This document shows, piece by piece, positions 1-9,358 of a stretch of 64,000 bases of DNA. The position numbers were made by a program, and so were the translations under genes. The stretch is from NCBI RefSeq assembly GCF_000152625.1, contig NZ_CH724156.1:1248966-1312965 (forward strand), in the 5' to 3' direction. The stretch comes from Roseovarius nubinhibens ISM. GTDB taxonomy: Bacteria > Pseudomonadota > Alphaproteobacteria > Rhodobacterales > Rhodobacteraceae. Under the pieces are notes generated by a model. It did not search any database and was not told the origin of the DNA. It saw only the letters and a program-made list of their open reading frames with translations. Numbering within the stretch: position 1 is the first letter of the stretch; each line of letters opens with the position of its first letter.

Positions 1-710
1 GCCCCGTGATCCGCCGTCAGGACCAGATCGCCGATCACGAGATCCTCGATGGCCCGCTTGCCCTGCGGCGTCTCGATCAACGTGCCCTTGGTGAAACAGA
101 CCACGCCGGTGGTCTCGAAATTCTGCGACTGGCTGTTTTGCGACTGCGACTGGGTGACGAGCTGATCATTGCCCTTACCACCGTCGAGCTTGCCCACCGA
201 CGCGCCGGAACCGAGCTGCACCCGGTCATCGCCCTGACCCGCGTCGATCTCCTTGATCGTGGCATTGTCGCCGACCCGGATACTGTCATTGCCGCCCTCG
301 GTCTTGATCTCGTCGAGAACGGTGAAATCATCGCCCGCCGTGACCGTATCGACGCCGGTTTTCGACCCCTCGTATTTGTCGATGGTGACCCGGTCCCCGG
401 CGACAAAGGTCACGGCCTCGGCATCATCGGCCTTGAACTTGACCTCGCTCAGATCGACATCGTCGAGCACGAGGATCACCGGGCTAAGCCCGTCCTTTAT
501 CTCGACATCGAAATCATTGGGATTGCTCTCGCGAAAGAGGATCTCGAACTGCGCCGGCCCGCCATCCGCGGCTTCGAATTTGATGTCGTCGTCAGCAGAC
601 GGGTCGATGATGACCTGATCGCCATCTTCAACATAGATCGTGTCGCCAGCATTGATCTCGTTCGGGCCAAGGCTCTCTTGATCCTTGGCCACGACAACAT
701 AGGTCGCCAT
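1..710 (-). CDS. Hint-domain protein, N-terminal part (cut by window edge)
   Basis: Read on the minus strand from an ATG at 708-710, with AGGA about eight bases upstream, the frame stays open to the window edge for 236 codons. The first 200 residues are very acidic and contain Gly-Asn-Asp/Gly-Gln-Gly-Asp-Asp patterns (around residues 139-182) like degenerate calcium-binding RTX repeats. A Ser/Gln-rich linker (about 187-197) leads to VCFTKGTLIETPQGKRAIED, where C205 is the expected nucleophile at the start of a Hint (hedgehog/intein) autoprocessing domain. Such proteins are common in Rhodobacteraceae and are thought to be exported, but function is unknown. The C-terminal part lies outside the window. 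Confidence 0.8.
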   Translation of the reverse strand, partial: MATYVVVAKDQESLGPNEINAGDTIYVEDGDQVIIDPSADDDIKFEAADGGPAQFEILFRESNPNDFDVEIKDGLSPVILVLDDVDLSEVKFKADDAEAVTFVAGDRVTIDKYEGSKTGVDTVTAGDDFTVLDEIKTEGGNDSIRVGDNATIKEIDAGQGDDRVQLGSGASVGKLDGGKGNDQLVTQSQSQNSQSQNFETTGVVCFTKGTLIETPQGKRAIEDLVIGDLVLTADHG

Positions 711-904
711 CCGAAGTCCTGCCCATCCCTCTTGCCGCTCATTTGTCCATGCGGAGAGGTATTCTCTTTAAACCCGGGTATTTACCCTCAAATTTAGGCA
801 AATCAAGGGCAACCCTTGGGTGTAGCCATGACCTCTCTGCAACCCCGACATCGCCGCGCCGGGACGGGCCGTGATCGCCCCCCGATCAAGCAGAGGCCAA
901 ATGC

Positions 905-932
905 AAAAAGGGCGGGGAAATCCCCGCCCTTT
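905..932 (-). terminator. Rho-independent terminator after gltB
   Basis: A perfect 8-bp GC stem (910-917 with 922-929, AAAT loop) is followed on the minus strand by five T residues, 21 bases past the gltB stop. It separates gltB from the Hint-protein gene. The gap from 711 to 904 should hold the Hint gene promoter, but I see no convincing boxes. Confidence 0.85.
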
Positions 933-953
933 GCAATGACTTGATGGCAACGC

Positions 954-3900
954 TCACTCCGCCGGGATGGCCTCGGGCAGCTCGATCGGATGGGCGAGCT
1001 TGTTGAGCATCTCTTTCGGCACCACCTGCACGAATTTGGATTTCTCCACATCCCAATGCTGCAGGATCTGCTTGGCCTTGGCGCTGCCGGTCTCTTCGAC
1101 ATGGCGCTCGATCAGCTCTTCGAGCTGCTGCATGTAATGACCCTCCTGCACCGGGCAGGTGATCACGGTCTCGCGGTTGAGCATGAGCTCGGTCGCGCCC
1201 TCGGGATCATAGAGATATGCCATGCCGCCGGTCATGCCCGCGCCAAAGTTGGCGCCGATCCGGCCAAGGATCACCGCGACACCGCCGGTCATATATTCAC
1301 ACCCGTTGGTGCCACAGCCCTCGATCACCACTTTCGCGCCCGAGTTGCGCACGCCGAACCGTTCGCCCGCACGCCCCGCCGCAAAGAGATAGCCATCGGT
1401 CGCGCCATAGAGCACCGTGTTGCCGATGATCGTGTTCTCGCTCGCCTCCAGCGGGCTCATCATTGCCGGGCGCACCACGATGGTGCCCCCCGACAGGCCC
1501 TTGCCGACATAGTCATTGGCATCGCCCGACACTTCGAGCTTGAGCCCCGGCGCCGCAAAGGCCCCCAAGGACTGCCCCGCCGAGCCGGTGAGCTTGACCG
1601 TCAGGTGGTTCGGCTGCAGCGCATTGCGCATGCCGAAATTGCGCACGATATGGCTGCTGACGCGGGTGCCCACGGTGCGATGCGTGTTCTGCACCGCATA
1701 GTGAAGCTGCATCTTCTCGCCATCGTTGAGGAAGCGTTGCGCATCGCGCACGATCTCCGCATCGAGCGTATCAGGCACCTCGTTGCGGCCCCGGTTGCGG
1801 TCGAGGCTGAGCCCCGCGCTGCCATCCACCGTGATCAGCATCGGGTTAAGGTCGAGATCGTCGAGATGCGCGCTGCCCCGGCTGACCTGGGTCAGCAGAT
1901 CGGCCCGCCCGATGACCTCGTCGAGGCTCCGCGCGCCAATCGAGGCGAGGACTTCACGCACTTCCTGCGCATAGAAGGTGATGAGGTTGACCACCTTATC
2001 GGCATTGCCGGTGAACTTGTCGCGCAGCGCCTCGTCCTGGGTACAGACGCCGACGGGACAGGTGTTCGACTGGCACTGACGGACCATGATACAGCCCATC
2101 GCGATGAGCGCGGCAGTGCCGATGCCATATTCCTCGGCCCCCATCATCGCCGCCATGACGATGTCGCGCCCGGTGCGCAGCCCGCCATCGGTGCGCAGCG
2201 TCACCCGGTCGCGCAGGTTGTTCATCGCCAGAACCTGATGCGCCTCGGTGAGGCCCATCTCCCACGGCAGACCGGCATATTTGATCGAGGTCGCCGGGCT
2301 CGCCCCGGTGCCGCCATTGTGGCCCGAAATGAGGATCACATCCGCCTTGGCCTTGGCCACACCGGCGGCAATCGTGCCGACACCGGATTGCGCCACCAGC
2401 TTGACGGTGACCTTGGCACGCGGGTTGATCTGCTTGAGATCATAGATCAGCTGCGCAAGGTCCTCGATGGAATAGATGTCGTGATGCGGCGGCGGGCTGA
2501 TGAGCGTGACGCCCTTGGTCGAATGCCGCAGCCGCGCGATGAGATCGGTGACCTTCATCCCCGGCAGCTGACCGCCCTCGCCGGGCTTGGCCCCCTGCGC
2601 CACCTTGATCTCGAGCTCTTCACAATGGTTGAGATACTCGGCCGTGACCCCAAACCGCCCCGAGGCGACCTGCTTGATCTTGGCGCTCGGGTTGTCGCCA
2701 TTGGGCTCCGGCGTGAAATGCGCCGGATCTTCGCCGCCCTCGCCGCTGTCCGACTTGGCGCCAATCCGGTTCATCGCCACGTTGAGCGTCTTATGCGCCT
2801 CCGGTGACAGCGCCCCAAGGCTCATCCCCGGCGTGACAAAGCGTTTGCGGATCGCCGTGACGCTCTCCACCTCTTCCAAAGGCACCGCCTCGCCCATCGG
2901 CTTGATCGCCATCAGGTCGCGGATATGGATCGGCGGGTTGGCCTGCATCGCCGCCGAATAGCGCTTCCAGAGCTCATAGCTCGCCGCATTGCACGCCGCC
3001 TGCATGAGATGCATGTTCTGCGCGCCCCAGGCATGGGTCTCGCCCGTCTTGCGCGCCTTGTAGAACCCGCCAATCGGAAGCACATCGCCACCGCGATAGG
3101 CCTGCGCATGCACGGCTTCGAGCTTGGCCTGAATGCCGCTGACCCCGATGCCGCTGATCCGGCTCATGAGACCGGGGAAGAACTCGGCGCACATCGCCCG
3201 GCTCAGACCCACCGCCTCAAAGTTGAGACCGCCGCGATAGGAGGAAATCACCGAAATCCCCATCTTCGACATGATCTTGAGCAGACCCTGGTCAATCGCA
3301 TTGCGATAGCGCGCCACCGCCTCGGTGAGGCTGCCATCGATGAGACCGCGATTGATCCGGTCGGCGATGCTGTCCTCGGCGAGATAGGCGTTGACCACCG
3401 TCGCACCGGCCCCGATCAGCACCGCGAAATAATGCGGGTCGATACATTCCGCCGACCGCACGTTGAGCGAACAGAAGGTCCGAAGCCCCTTGCGCGTCAG
3501 GTGACTATGCACCGCGCTGGTGGCGAGGATCATCGGCATCCCGACGCGGCCCTCGCTCACATTTTGATCGGTGAGCACCAGATGCCCGGAGCCCGAGCGC
3601 ACCGCATCCTCGGCCTCGGCCCGGATCCGTTCAAGCCCACGGCGAAGCGCCCCCGGTCCCGGCTCAAAGCTACAGTCGATCTGACCGACCTCAGCGTTGA
3701 AATGCTTCTGCAGCTCATCCCATTGCGCATTGCCGACGAACGGGCTGTCGAGCACCAGAATCTCGGTCTGGCTGCTGTCCTCGTCGAGCACGTTCTTGAG
3801 GTTGCCGAACCGCGTCTTGAGGCTCATCACCCGGTATTCGCGCAGACTGTCGATCGGCGGGTTGGTCACCTGGCTGAAATTCTGCCGGAAGAAATGGCTG

Positions 3901-5480
3901 AGCGGGCGATAGCCCTTGGACAGGACCGCGCTCGGCGTGTCGTCGCCCATGCTGGCAATCGCCTCTTTGCCATCCTCGGCCATCGGCGCGAGGATCTGCT
4001 CGAGCTCTTCGATCGTATAGCCCGCCGCGATCTGACGACGGCGCAGCTCATCGCCGGAGAAGAGCGGCGTCTCGGTGATCCCGGCCAGCTTTTCGTCAAG
4101 CTCGTTGATCCGGCTCACCCATTCCGAGAAGGGCAGCGCCTGGCTGAGCTTGTCCTTGATCTCGCGGTCGCGGAACATGAGACCTTTCTTCATGTCCACA
4201 GCCAGCATCTGACCCGGGCCAAGCGCGCCTTTTTCGCGCACATTGCGCTCGTCGAGCGGCACCATGCCCGCCTCGGACCCGGCAATCAGCAGCCCATCCG
4301 ACGTCACCACATAGCGCATCGGCCGCAACCCGTTGCGGTCGAGCCCGGCACAGACCCAGCGGCCATCGGTCATCGCCAGCGCGGCAGGGCCGTCCCACGG
4401 CTCCATGACCGAGTTGCAATAGGAATACATGTCGCGCCACGCCTGCGGCAGCTCTTCGGCCTGTTTCGACCAGCTTTCCGGCACCAGCATCGTCTTGGCC
4501 ATCGGCGCCGACCGCCCGGCCCGCACCAGAACCTCGAACACCGCATCGAGCGCGGCACTGTCCGACGACCCGCCGGGGATGATCGGCTTGATATCCTCGG
4601 CCATGTCGCCAAAGGCGCCGCTCGCCATGCGGATCTCATGGCTCTTCATCCAGTTGACGTTGCCCTTGAGCGTGTTGATCTCGCCATTATGCGCCAACAT
4701 GCGGAAGGGCTGGGCCAGCCACCATTGCGGGAATGTGTTGGTGGAATAGCGCTGGTGATAGATCGCAAAGGCGCTCTTGAACCGCTCATCCTGCAGATCG
4801 GGGTAGAACACCGCCACCTGCTCGGCGAGCATCATGCCCTTGTAGATGATCGACCGGCAGGACAGCGACGCGATATAGAAATCGCGCACGCCCGCGGCGG
4901 TGACCGCCTTCTCGATGCGGCGGCGAATGACATAGAGCTCGCGTTCGAAATCCTCTTCCTCGATGCCCTTGGCATTGGAAATCAGGATCTGTTCGATCTC
5001 GGGCCGCGTCGCATTGGCCTTTTCGCCGAGGCATTTCACATCCACCGGCACATGCCGCCAGCCATAGATCGTGTGCCCCATGCGCAGCACTTCGGTCTCG
5101 ACGATGGTCCGGCAGACCTCTTGCGCGCCGAAATCCGTGCGCGGCAGGAACACCTGACCGACGGCGATGAGCTGATCTTCATGCGGCTCATGGCCGGTGC
5201 GGCGGATCTGGTCATAGAAGAAGGGCACCGGGATCTGCACATGGATGCCCGCGCCATCGCCGGTCTTGCCATCGGCATCGACCGCGCCGCGATGCCAGAT
5301 CGCCTTGAGCGCGTCGATCCCCGCCTGCACCACCCGGCGCGACGGCTTGCCATTGATCGACACCACGAGGCCGACGCCACAGGAAGAATGCTCTTCCTCT
5401 TCCGAGTACATGCCATTCTCGGCCATCCAGGCGCGCTTGGCTTCCTCGGCGGCTTTCCAGTTCTGATCAAACTTTGTCAT
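954..5480 (-). CDS. gltB: Glutamate synthase [NADPH] large subunit
   Basis: Makes glutamate from glutamine and 2-oxoglutarate together with GltD (GOGAT, ammonium assimilation, cytosol). The 1508-residue length is normal for the alpha subunit. A short propeptide precedes C34 (HSSCGVGLV), the expected N-terminal nucleophile of the class II glutaminase domain after processing. The central and FMN-binding synthase domains follow. The Cys cluster CIMVRQCQSNTCPVGVC near residues 1125-1145 binds the 3Fe-4S centre. The C-terminal GXGXG beta-helix is visible (GGTIVV, GATDGYLFAAG, GGMAYLYD). The start has AGGAAGGG upstream. gltD lies 143 bp upstream on the same strand, so the two are probably one operon. 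Confidence 0.97.
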   Translation of the reverse strand: MTKFDQNWKAAEEAKRAWMAENGMYSEEEEHSSCGVGLVVSINGKPSRRVVQAGIDALKAIWHRGAVDADGKTGDGAGIHVQIPVPFFYDQIRRTGHEPHEDQLIAVGQVFLPRTDFGAQEVCRTIVETEVLRMGHTIYGWRHVPVDVKCLGEKANATRPEIEQILISNAKGIEEEDFERELYVIRRRIEKAVTAAGVRDFYIASLSCRSIIYKGMMLAEQVAVFYPDLQDERFKSAFAIYHQRYSTNTFPQWWLAQPFRMLAHNGEINTLKGNVNWMKSHEIRMASGAFGDMAEDIKPIIPGGSSDSAALDAVFEVLVRAGRSAPMAKTMLVPESWSKQAEELPQAWRDMYSYCNSVMEPWDGPAALAMTDGRWVCAGLDRNGLRPMRYVVTSDGLLIAGSEAGMVPLDERNVREKGALGPGQMLAVDMKKGLMFRDREIKDKLSQALPFSEWVSRINELDEKLAGITETPLFSGDELRRRQIAAGYTIEELEQILAPMAEDGKEAIASMGDDTPSAVLSKGYRPLSHFFRQNFSQVTNPPIDSLREYRVMSLKTRFGNLKNVLDEDSSQTEILVLDSPFVGNAQWDELQKHFNAEVGQIDCSFEPGPGALRRGLERIRAEAEDAVRSGSGHLVLTDQNVSEGRVGMPMILATSAVHSHLTRKGLRTFCSLNVRSAECIDPHYFAVLIGAGATVVNAYLAEDSIADRINRGLIDGSLTEAVARYRNAIDQGLLKIMSKMGISVISSYRGGLNFEAVGLSRAMCAEFFPGLMSRISGIGVSGIQAKLEAVHAQAYRGGDVLPIGGFYKARKTGETHAWGAQNMHLMQAACNAASYELWKRYSAAMQANPPIHIRDLMAIKPMGEAVPLEEVESVTAIRKRFVTPGMSLGALSPEAHKTLNVAMNRIGAKSDSGEGGEDPAHFTPEPNGDNPSAKIKQVASGRFGVTAEYLNHCEELEIKVAQGAKPGEGGQLPGMKVTDLIARLRHSTKGVTLISPPPHHDIYSIEDLAQLIYDLKQINPRAKVTVKLVAQSGVGTIAAGVAKAKADVILISGHNGGTGASPATSIKYAGLPWEMGLTEAHQVLAMNNLRDRVTLRTDGGLRTGRDIVMAAMMGAEEYGIGTAALIAMGCIMVRQCQSNTCPVGVCTQDEALRDKFTGNADKVVNLITFYAQEVREVLASIGARSLDEVIGRADLLTQVSRGSAHLDDLDLNPMLITVDGSAGLSLDRNRGRNEVPDTLDAEIVRDAQRFLNDGEKMQLHYAVQNTHRTVGTRVSSHIVRNFGMRNALQPNHLTVKLTGSAGQSLGAFAAPGLKLEVSGDANDYVGKGLSGGTIVVRPAMMSPLEASENTIIGNTVLYGATDGYLFAAGRAGERFGVRNSGAKVVIEGCGTNGCEYMTGGVAVILGRIGANFGAGMTGGMAYLYDPEGATELMLNRETVITCPVQEGHYMQQLEELIERHVEETGSAKAKQILQHWDVEKSKFVQVVPKEMLNKLAHPIELPEAIPAE

Positions 5481-5560
5481 TCTCTTAACCCTTCCTCATC
5501 CGGTGGGTCAGGACTATTGCCCTGCTTATATCTCTTGGTCCGTTCGGGGCGAAATCCGCG

Positions 5561-5610
5561 CTGTCGCTTTACCGACGCAATACCGACGTGCTGCCGACAT
5601 GGCGTTTTCG
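5561..5610 (+). repeat. Dispersed 3 x 11-bp repeat element, copy A
   Basis: Three 11-bp units (GTCGCTTTACC, GACGCAATACC, GACGTGCTGCC) are followed by GACATGG and CGTTTTCGG. The element lies between gltD and gltB. Copy D at 55149-55196 aligns with it without gaps over about 48 bp, on the opposite strand. Confidence 0.7.
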
Positions 5611-5623
5611 GCCCCCGGTCCCC

Positions 5624-7057
5624 TTATTCCGCCGCCACGGCCCGCGCCGCGCTCAGATCCTCAAGGATCGCCTGCGCCGCGTCACGCCCGTCACGAATGG
5701 CCCACACCACAAGGCTCGCGCCCCGCACGATGTCACCCACCGCATAGACCCCCTCAAGCGAGGTCCGCCCGGTCTGATACTCGGCCCGGATGGTGCCCCA
5801 GCGCGTCACGTCGAGCCCCGGCTCGCCCCACAGCGTCGGCAGCTCTTCCGGCTCAAAGCCCAGCGCCTTGATGACCAATTCGGCCTCCATATCCTCGATC
5901 GCGCCCTCGATTTCCTCGGGCACCTGACGGCCCGTGGCATCCGGCGCGCCGAGGCGCATCTTCTGCACCTTGACCGCGCTCACGCTGTCGCCGGCAAAGC
6001 CCTTGGGCGCGCTAAGCCATTCAAACACGGCGCCTTCTTCCTCGGCATTCTGCACTTCGCGCTGGCTGCCCGGCATGTTGGCCCGGTCCCGACGATAGAG
6101 GCATTTGACGCTCTCCGCGCCCTGCCGAATGGCCGTGCGCACACAGTCCATCGCCGTATCGCCGCCGCCGATGACCACGACCCGCTTGCCCTGCGCGTTG
6201 AGCTCGCCGCTCTCGATCTCCGGCACCGTGTCGCCAAAGGACGCCCGGTTGCTCGCCGTGAGATAATCGAGCGCCTTGACGATGCCCTTGGCCCCGGCGC
6301 CCGGCCCGCCGAGATCGCGCGATTTATAGACGCCCGTGGCAATCAGCACCGCATCATGCTTGCCGCGGATCTCGGCAAAGCTCATGTCCTCGCCCACAGT
6401 GCAGTTGAGCACGAAGGTGACGCCGCCCTTTTCGAGCTGCTCGATGCGCCGCATGACCACCGGTTTTTCAAGCTTGAAGCCCGGAATCCCATAGGTGAGC
6501 AGCCCCCCGGCCCGGTCATAGCGGTCATAGACCGTGACCTGCACCCCGGCCTGACGCAGCATATCCGCCGCCGCCAGCCCGCCGGGGCCCGCGCCTATGA
6601 TGCCGACGCTCTCCGCGCGTTCTTCGCGGGGCGTCGGCACCCCGACCCAGCCCTCCTCCCAGGCTCGGTCGGTGATGTATTTCTCGACACTGCCGATGGT
6701 GACCGTGCCGTGGCCGGATTGCTCGATCACGCAATTGCCTTCGCAGAGGCGATCCTGCGGGCAGATGCGGCCACAGATCTCGGGGAAGGTGTTGGTCGCC
6801 TGGCTGATCTCATAGGCCTCGCGCAGCCGCCCTTCGGCGGTCAGGCGCAGCCAGTCCGGGATATTGTTGTGAAGCGGGCAATGGCTCTGGCAATAGGGCA
6901 CGCCGCATTGGCTGCAGCGCCCGGCCTGCTCGGCCGCTTTCTCCGCCGCGTATTCGGCGTAGATCTCATCGAAATCCCGATTGCGGGTTTCAGCGTCGCG
7001 CTTCTCGGGCATATCCCGCGGAACAGAGACGAATTTCAACATAGGTTGCTTGGCCAC
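5624..7057 (-). CDS. gltD: Glutamate synthase small subunit
   Basis: FAD/NADPH-binding beta subunit that feeds electrons to GltB. The 477 residues begin with two cysteine clusters for 4Fe-4S centres (CSQCGVPYCQSHCP near 48-62 and CGRICPQDRLCEGNC near 95-110). An FAD-binding GxGxxG follows (GIIGAGPGGLAAADML), then an NADPH-binding fold (VVVIGGGDTAMDC), as in the family. The start taken is GTG at 7057 with AGGGGA six bases upstream; an ATG five codons in is the alternative. It lies upstream of gltB on the same strand. The gap 7058-7215 before it carries a 12-bp palindrome GAGAAATTTCTC at 7152-7163 that could be an operator. Confidence 0.96.
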   Translation of the reverse strand: MAKQPMLKFVSVPRDMPEKRDAETRNRDFDEIYAEYAAEKAAEQAGRCSQCGVPYCQSHCPLHNNIPDWLRLTAEGRLREAYEISQATNTFPEICGRICPQDRLCEGNCVIEQSGHGTVTIGSVEKYITDRAWEEGWVGVPTPREERAESVGIIGAGPGGLAAADMLRQAGVQVTVYDRYDRAGGLLTYGIPGFKLEKPVVMRRIEQLEKGGVTFVLNCTVGEDMSFAEIRGKHDAVLIATGVYKSRDLGGPGAGAKGIVKALDYLTASNRASFGDTVPEIESGELNAQGKRVVVIGGGDTAMDCVRTAIRQGAESVKCLYRRDRANMPGSQREVQNAEEEGAVFEWLSAPKGFAGDSVSAVKVQKMRLGAPDATGRQVPEEIEGAIEDMEAELVIKALGFEPEELPTLWGEPGLDVTRWGTIRAEYQTGRTSLEGVYAVGDIVRGASLVVWAIRDGRDAAQAILEDLSAARAVAAE

Positions 7058-7151
7058 GCGGTTTCCCCTGACTTGACTTCCGGCCTGCCACGTTTAAATC
7101 GCGCCAAACAAAAAGAAAAGTCAGCAGTGTTGACCTACATACCATTTATGA

Positions 7152-7163
7152 GAGAAATTTCTC
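7152..7163. promoter_or_regulatory. Perfect 12-bp palindrome upstream of gltD
   Basis: GAGAAATTTCTC, a perfect dyad about 95 bp upstream of the gltD start. It could be a regulator binding site for the gltDB operon, but I do not recognise a specific protein for it. Confidence 0.35.
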
Positions 7164-7190
7164 GTCCCGCACCCCTCGTGCGTCAAATTT

Positions 7191-7211
7191 TAGGTAACTT
7201 CTGCTTACCTA
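7191..7211 (-). terminator. Possible weak terminator after uppP
   Basis: Inverted repeat TAGGTAA/TTACCTA with a 7-base loop, five bases after the uppP stop and followed on the minus strand by AAAATTTGA. It lacks a good T-run, so it may instead be an operator in the gltD upstream region. Confidence 0.3.
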
Positions 7212-7215
7212 CCCC

Positions 7216-8019
7216 TCATCCGACCGCCCACAACAGGCCCAAAGTCAGCAGCCCCACCGCGATTCGCCACCAGCCAAACAGCGCATAGCCATGCTTGCTA
7301 ACGAAATTGAGTAACCATTTTACCACCACAACGGCCGCCACAAAGGCCACGGCAAACCCCACCGCAATATCGCCCATCGCGCTCAGGTCGAGAACATCGT
7401 GGTTCTTGTAGAGATCATAGCCAAAGGCCCCGGCCATCGTCGGCATCGACAGGAAGAAGGAAAACTCCGCCGCCGCCCGTTTGCCGACCCCCATGAGCAG
7501 CCCGCCCACGATGGTCGCCCCCGACCGGCTCGTCCCCGGCACCATGGCCAGACATTGGAAAAGCCCGATCCCGAGCGCCACCGGCATCGGGATGCGCGTC
7601 GGGTCCTCATAACGCGGCGCTGGCGCAAACCGATCCACAAAGAGCAGCACGACACCGCCCACAATGAGCATCGCCGCAATCAGATGCGGCGTCTCGAAAA
7701 GCACCGATTTGATGAACCCATGCGCCATCACCCCGACCAAGGCCGCCGGCAAAAACGCCAAGAGCACCGAGGCCAGAAACCGCCGCGCCTCCGGATCCCG
7801 CGGCGCCGCGCGCAGCACCCCCCAGAGCTTGGCGGAATAGACCGTCAGAATGGCCAGCACCGCGCCGAGCTGGATGACAACTTCAAACGTATGCGCCGGG
7901 CTCTCAAAGCCGAGGAAATGCCCGGCCAATAGCAGGTGACCGGTCGAGGACACGGGAATAAATTCGGTCAGGCCTTCGAGCAGCCCGAGAAAGGCTGCAA
8001 CAAGGATACTCTCAGACAT
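7216..8019 (-). CDS. uppP: Undecaprenyl-diphosphate phosphatase
   Basis: Inner-membrane phosphatase that recycles undecaprenyl pyrophosphate to the monophosphate lipid carrier used for peptidoglycan; also known as BacA (bacitracin resistance). The 267 residues match the usual length. The N-terminal catalytic segment [20 protein letters not shown] and the second motif [10 protein letters not shown] (near residue 162) are both present, with about eight hydrophobic helices. The start is preceded by AAAGG. It lies 24 bp downstream of the NDUFA9-like gene on the same strand, so the pair is likely co-transcribed. Confidence 0.96.
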   Translation of the reverse strand: MSESILVAAFLGLLEGLTEFIPVSSTGHLLLAGHFLGFESPAHTFEVVIQLGAVLAILTVYSAKLWGVLRAAPRDPEARRFLASVLLAFLPAALVGVMAHGFIKSVLFETPHLIAAMLIVGGVVLLFVDRFAPAPRYEDPTRIPMPVALGIGLFQCLAMVPGTSRSGATIVGGLLMGVGKRAAAEFSFFLSMPTMAGAFGYDLYKNHDVLDLSAMGDIAVGFAVAFVAAVVVVKWLLNFVSKHGYALFGWWRIAVGLLTLGLLWAVG

Positions 8020-8043
8020 AAAACAGGCCTTTGATTAAAACAC

Positions 8044-9024
8044 TCAGGTGCGCAGGTTCTTGGCGCTCTCCTTGATCGCGGAATACTGCCCCGAGGGACG
8101 GAACCGCCACAGGTAATCCGGCAGCACCGCCTCGAGAGACACCGGCGTGATCCCCAGATCGGCAAAGCCCCGCGCGCCCTCGGACACGACATTGTCCTCG
8201 CGCAGGCTGGTGACCTGATCGCGGGTGATCATCCGCGGCACGATCCCAAGGCTGAGCATATGCGCCCACTCGATGAGCATCGCCATCGGCCCGGCCAGCA
8301 CAAAGGGAATGTTAATAACAAGACGCCGCCGACGAATGACCCCCAGCATCTGCTGCATGAGCTCGCGGAAACTGTTCACATCCGGCCCGCCCAGCTCGTA
8401 GATGCCCGGCGCGGCGCGCCCCTCGACACCCTCGACGGCGGCCTTGGCCACGTCGTCCACATAGACCGGCTGAAACTTGGTCTCGGCCCCCACCACCGGC
8501 AGCACCGGCCCAAGCCGCGTCATCCCGGCAAAGCGGTTGAAGAACCCGTCTTCCGGCCCAAAGATCACCGACGGCCGCAGGATCACGGCACTGGGGAAAT
8601 GACCAAGAACGGCCTCTTCGCCAAGCCCCTTGCTGCGCGCATAGTCGCTCGCCGCCTGCGTGTCCGCGCCAATCGCCGAAATCTGCACCAGCCGGGCCAC
8701 GCCCTCTTCGGCGGCGATCCGCGCCACGCGCTCGGCGCCCTCATGCTGGACCGCATCGAAATTGTTCTTGCCGCGCGCATCAAAGGTGCCGACACAGTTC
8801 ACCACCGCATCCACCCCCTGCATCGCCGCGCGTACGCTGGCATCGTCGCGGATGTTGCACAGGATCGGCTCGACCTGGCCCACCACCCCATAGGGTTTGA
8901 CATGCATCGCCTCATTGGGACGCCGCACCGCCACCCGGATGCGCCAGCCCTGCTTGGCCAGCCGCCGCGCGATATAGCGGCCCACGAAGCCCGACCCGCC
9001 ATAAATAGTGACAATCTTCGACAT
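8044..9024 (-). CDS. NDUFA9-like complex I-associated NAD(P)-binding protein
   Basis: An atypical short-chain dehydrogenase/epimerase of 326 residues. The N-terminal Rossmann motif is [17 protein letters not shown], followed by VVNCVGTFD and a [10 protein letters not shown] segment in place of the classical Tyr-x3-Lys site. The sequence fits the complex I NDUFA9 subunit family of alphaproteobacteria, thought to bind NADPH and to help complex I assembly or stability. The start has GGAGGG about six bases upstream. It heads a two-gene unit with uppP. The substrate of any catalytic activity is unknown. Confidence 0.85.
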   Translation of the reverse strand: MSKIVTIYGGSGFVGRYIARRLAKQGWRIRVAVRRPNEAMHVKPYGVVGQVEPILCNIRDDASVRAAMQGVDAVVNCVGTFDARGKNNFDAVQHEGAERVARIAAEEGVARLVQISAIGADTQAASDYARSKGLGEEAVLGHFPSAVILRPSVIFGPEDGFFNRFAGMTRLGPVLPVVGAETKFQPVYVDDVAKAAVEGVEGRAAPGIYELGGPDVNSFRELMQQMLGVIRRRRLVINIPFVLAGPMAMLIEWAHMLSLGIVPRMITRDQVTSLREDNVVSEGARGFADLGITPVSLEAVLPDYLWRFRPSGQYSAIKESAKNLRT

Positions 9025-9126
9025 TCCCGGCCCTCCGGTGCGCTAAAACTACCTGACAAACTCCTACCCGCAAGCCGGCCGTTGGACAAGGCGATAAGCA
9101 ATCGCATCGAATCCACAGAATCGCCG

Positions 9127-9155
9127 TTGACACTGATCCCCCCGGCGGCTAAACG
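9127..9155 (+). promoter_or_regulatory. Candidate promoter of tRNA-Leu
   Basis: A perfect TTGACA (9127-9132) and a weaker -10 (TAAACG, 9150-9155) are separated by 17 bp. The -10 box ends about 17 bp before the mature tRNA 5' end, which fits a tRNA promoter. Confidence 0.5.
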
Positions 9156-9172
9156 CCTGCCTCACGACACCT

Positions 9173-9258
9173 GCCCAGGTGGCGGAATGGTAGACGCGCT
9201 AGCTTCAGGTGCTAGTGTCCGCAAGGACGTGGAGGTTCGAGTCCTCTCCTGGGCACCA
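9173..9258 (+). tRNA. tRNA-Leu (anticodon CAG)
   Basis: An 86-base cloverleaf: 7-bp acceptor stem GCCCAGG/CCTGGGC (9173-9179 with 9248-9254), anticodon stem CTAGC/GCTAG around loop TTCAGGT giving CAG at 9206-9208, a long variable arm typical of Leu tRNA, a TTCGAGT T-loop, discriminator A and encoded CCA. It reads Leu codon CUG. The 3' part is the attachment site of the downstream island; the gene itself is intact. Confidence 0.97.
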
Positions 9259-9262
9259 ATTC
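9243..9262 (+). repeat. attL core repeat (tRNA-Leu 3' end)
   Basis: A 20-bp sequence spanning the 3' half of the T-stem, the acceptor stem, CCA and four further bases. It is identical to 20296-20315, while the bases on each side differ, so this is the crossover region of the integrase. Confidence 0.92.
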
Positions 9263-9315
9263 ACTCCAAGCAAATGATTGATATCAAACAGCTTTTTGTG
9301 AATATCGCGCCTGTG

Positions 9316-9338
9316 GGGTCCACAATTGGGTCCACAAT
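9316..9338 (+). repeat. Tandem 12-bp candidate integrase arm sites, left end
   Basis: GGGTCCACAAT occurs twice with a 12-bp period, beginning 54 bp inside the attL core. The matching pair RGGTCCACATT lies at 20216-20239, 56 bp inside attR, in the same orientation. Position and pairing are what arm-type sites of a tyrosine recombinase would show; binding is inferred. Confidence 0.6.
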
Positions 9339-9358
9339 CGCTGATGACAAGAAGGTTC

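Noticed and set aside
6..797. A 263-codon plus-strand frame at the left edge
   Set aside because: Antisense to the Hint-protein gene, whose Hint motif and ribosome site are clear.
990..5747. Long open frames (605 and 940 codons) on the plus strand
   Set aside because: They are antisense to gltB, which has complete motifs; the His/Arg/Leu-rich translations are typical mirror frames of GC-rich genes.
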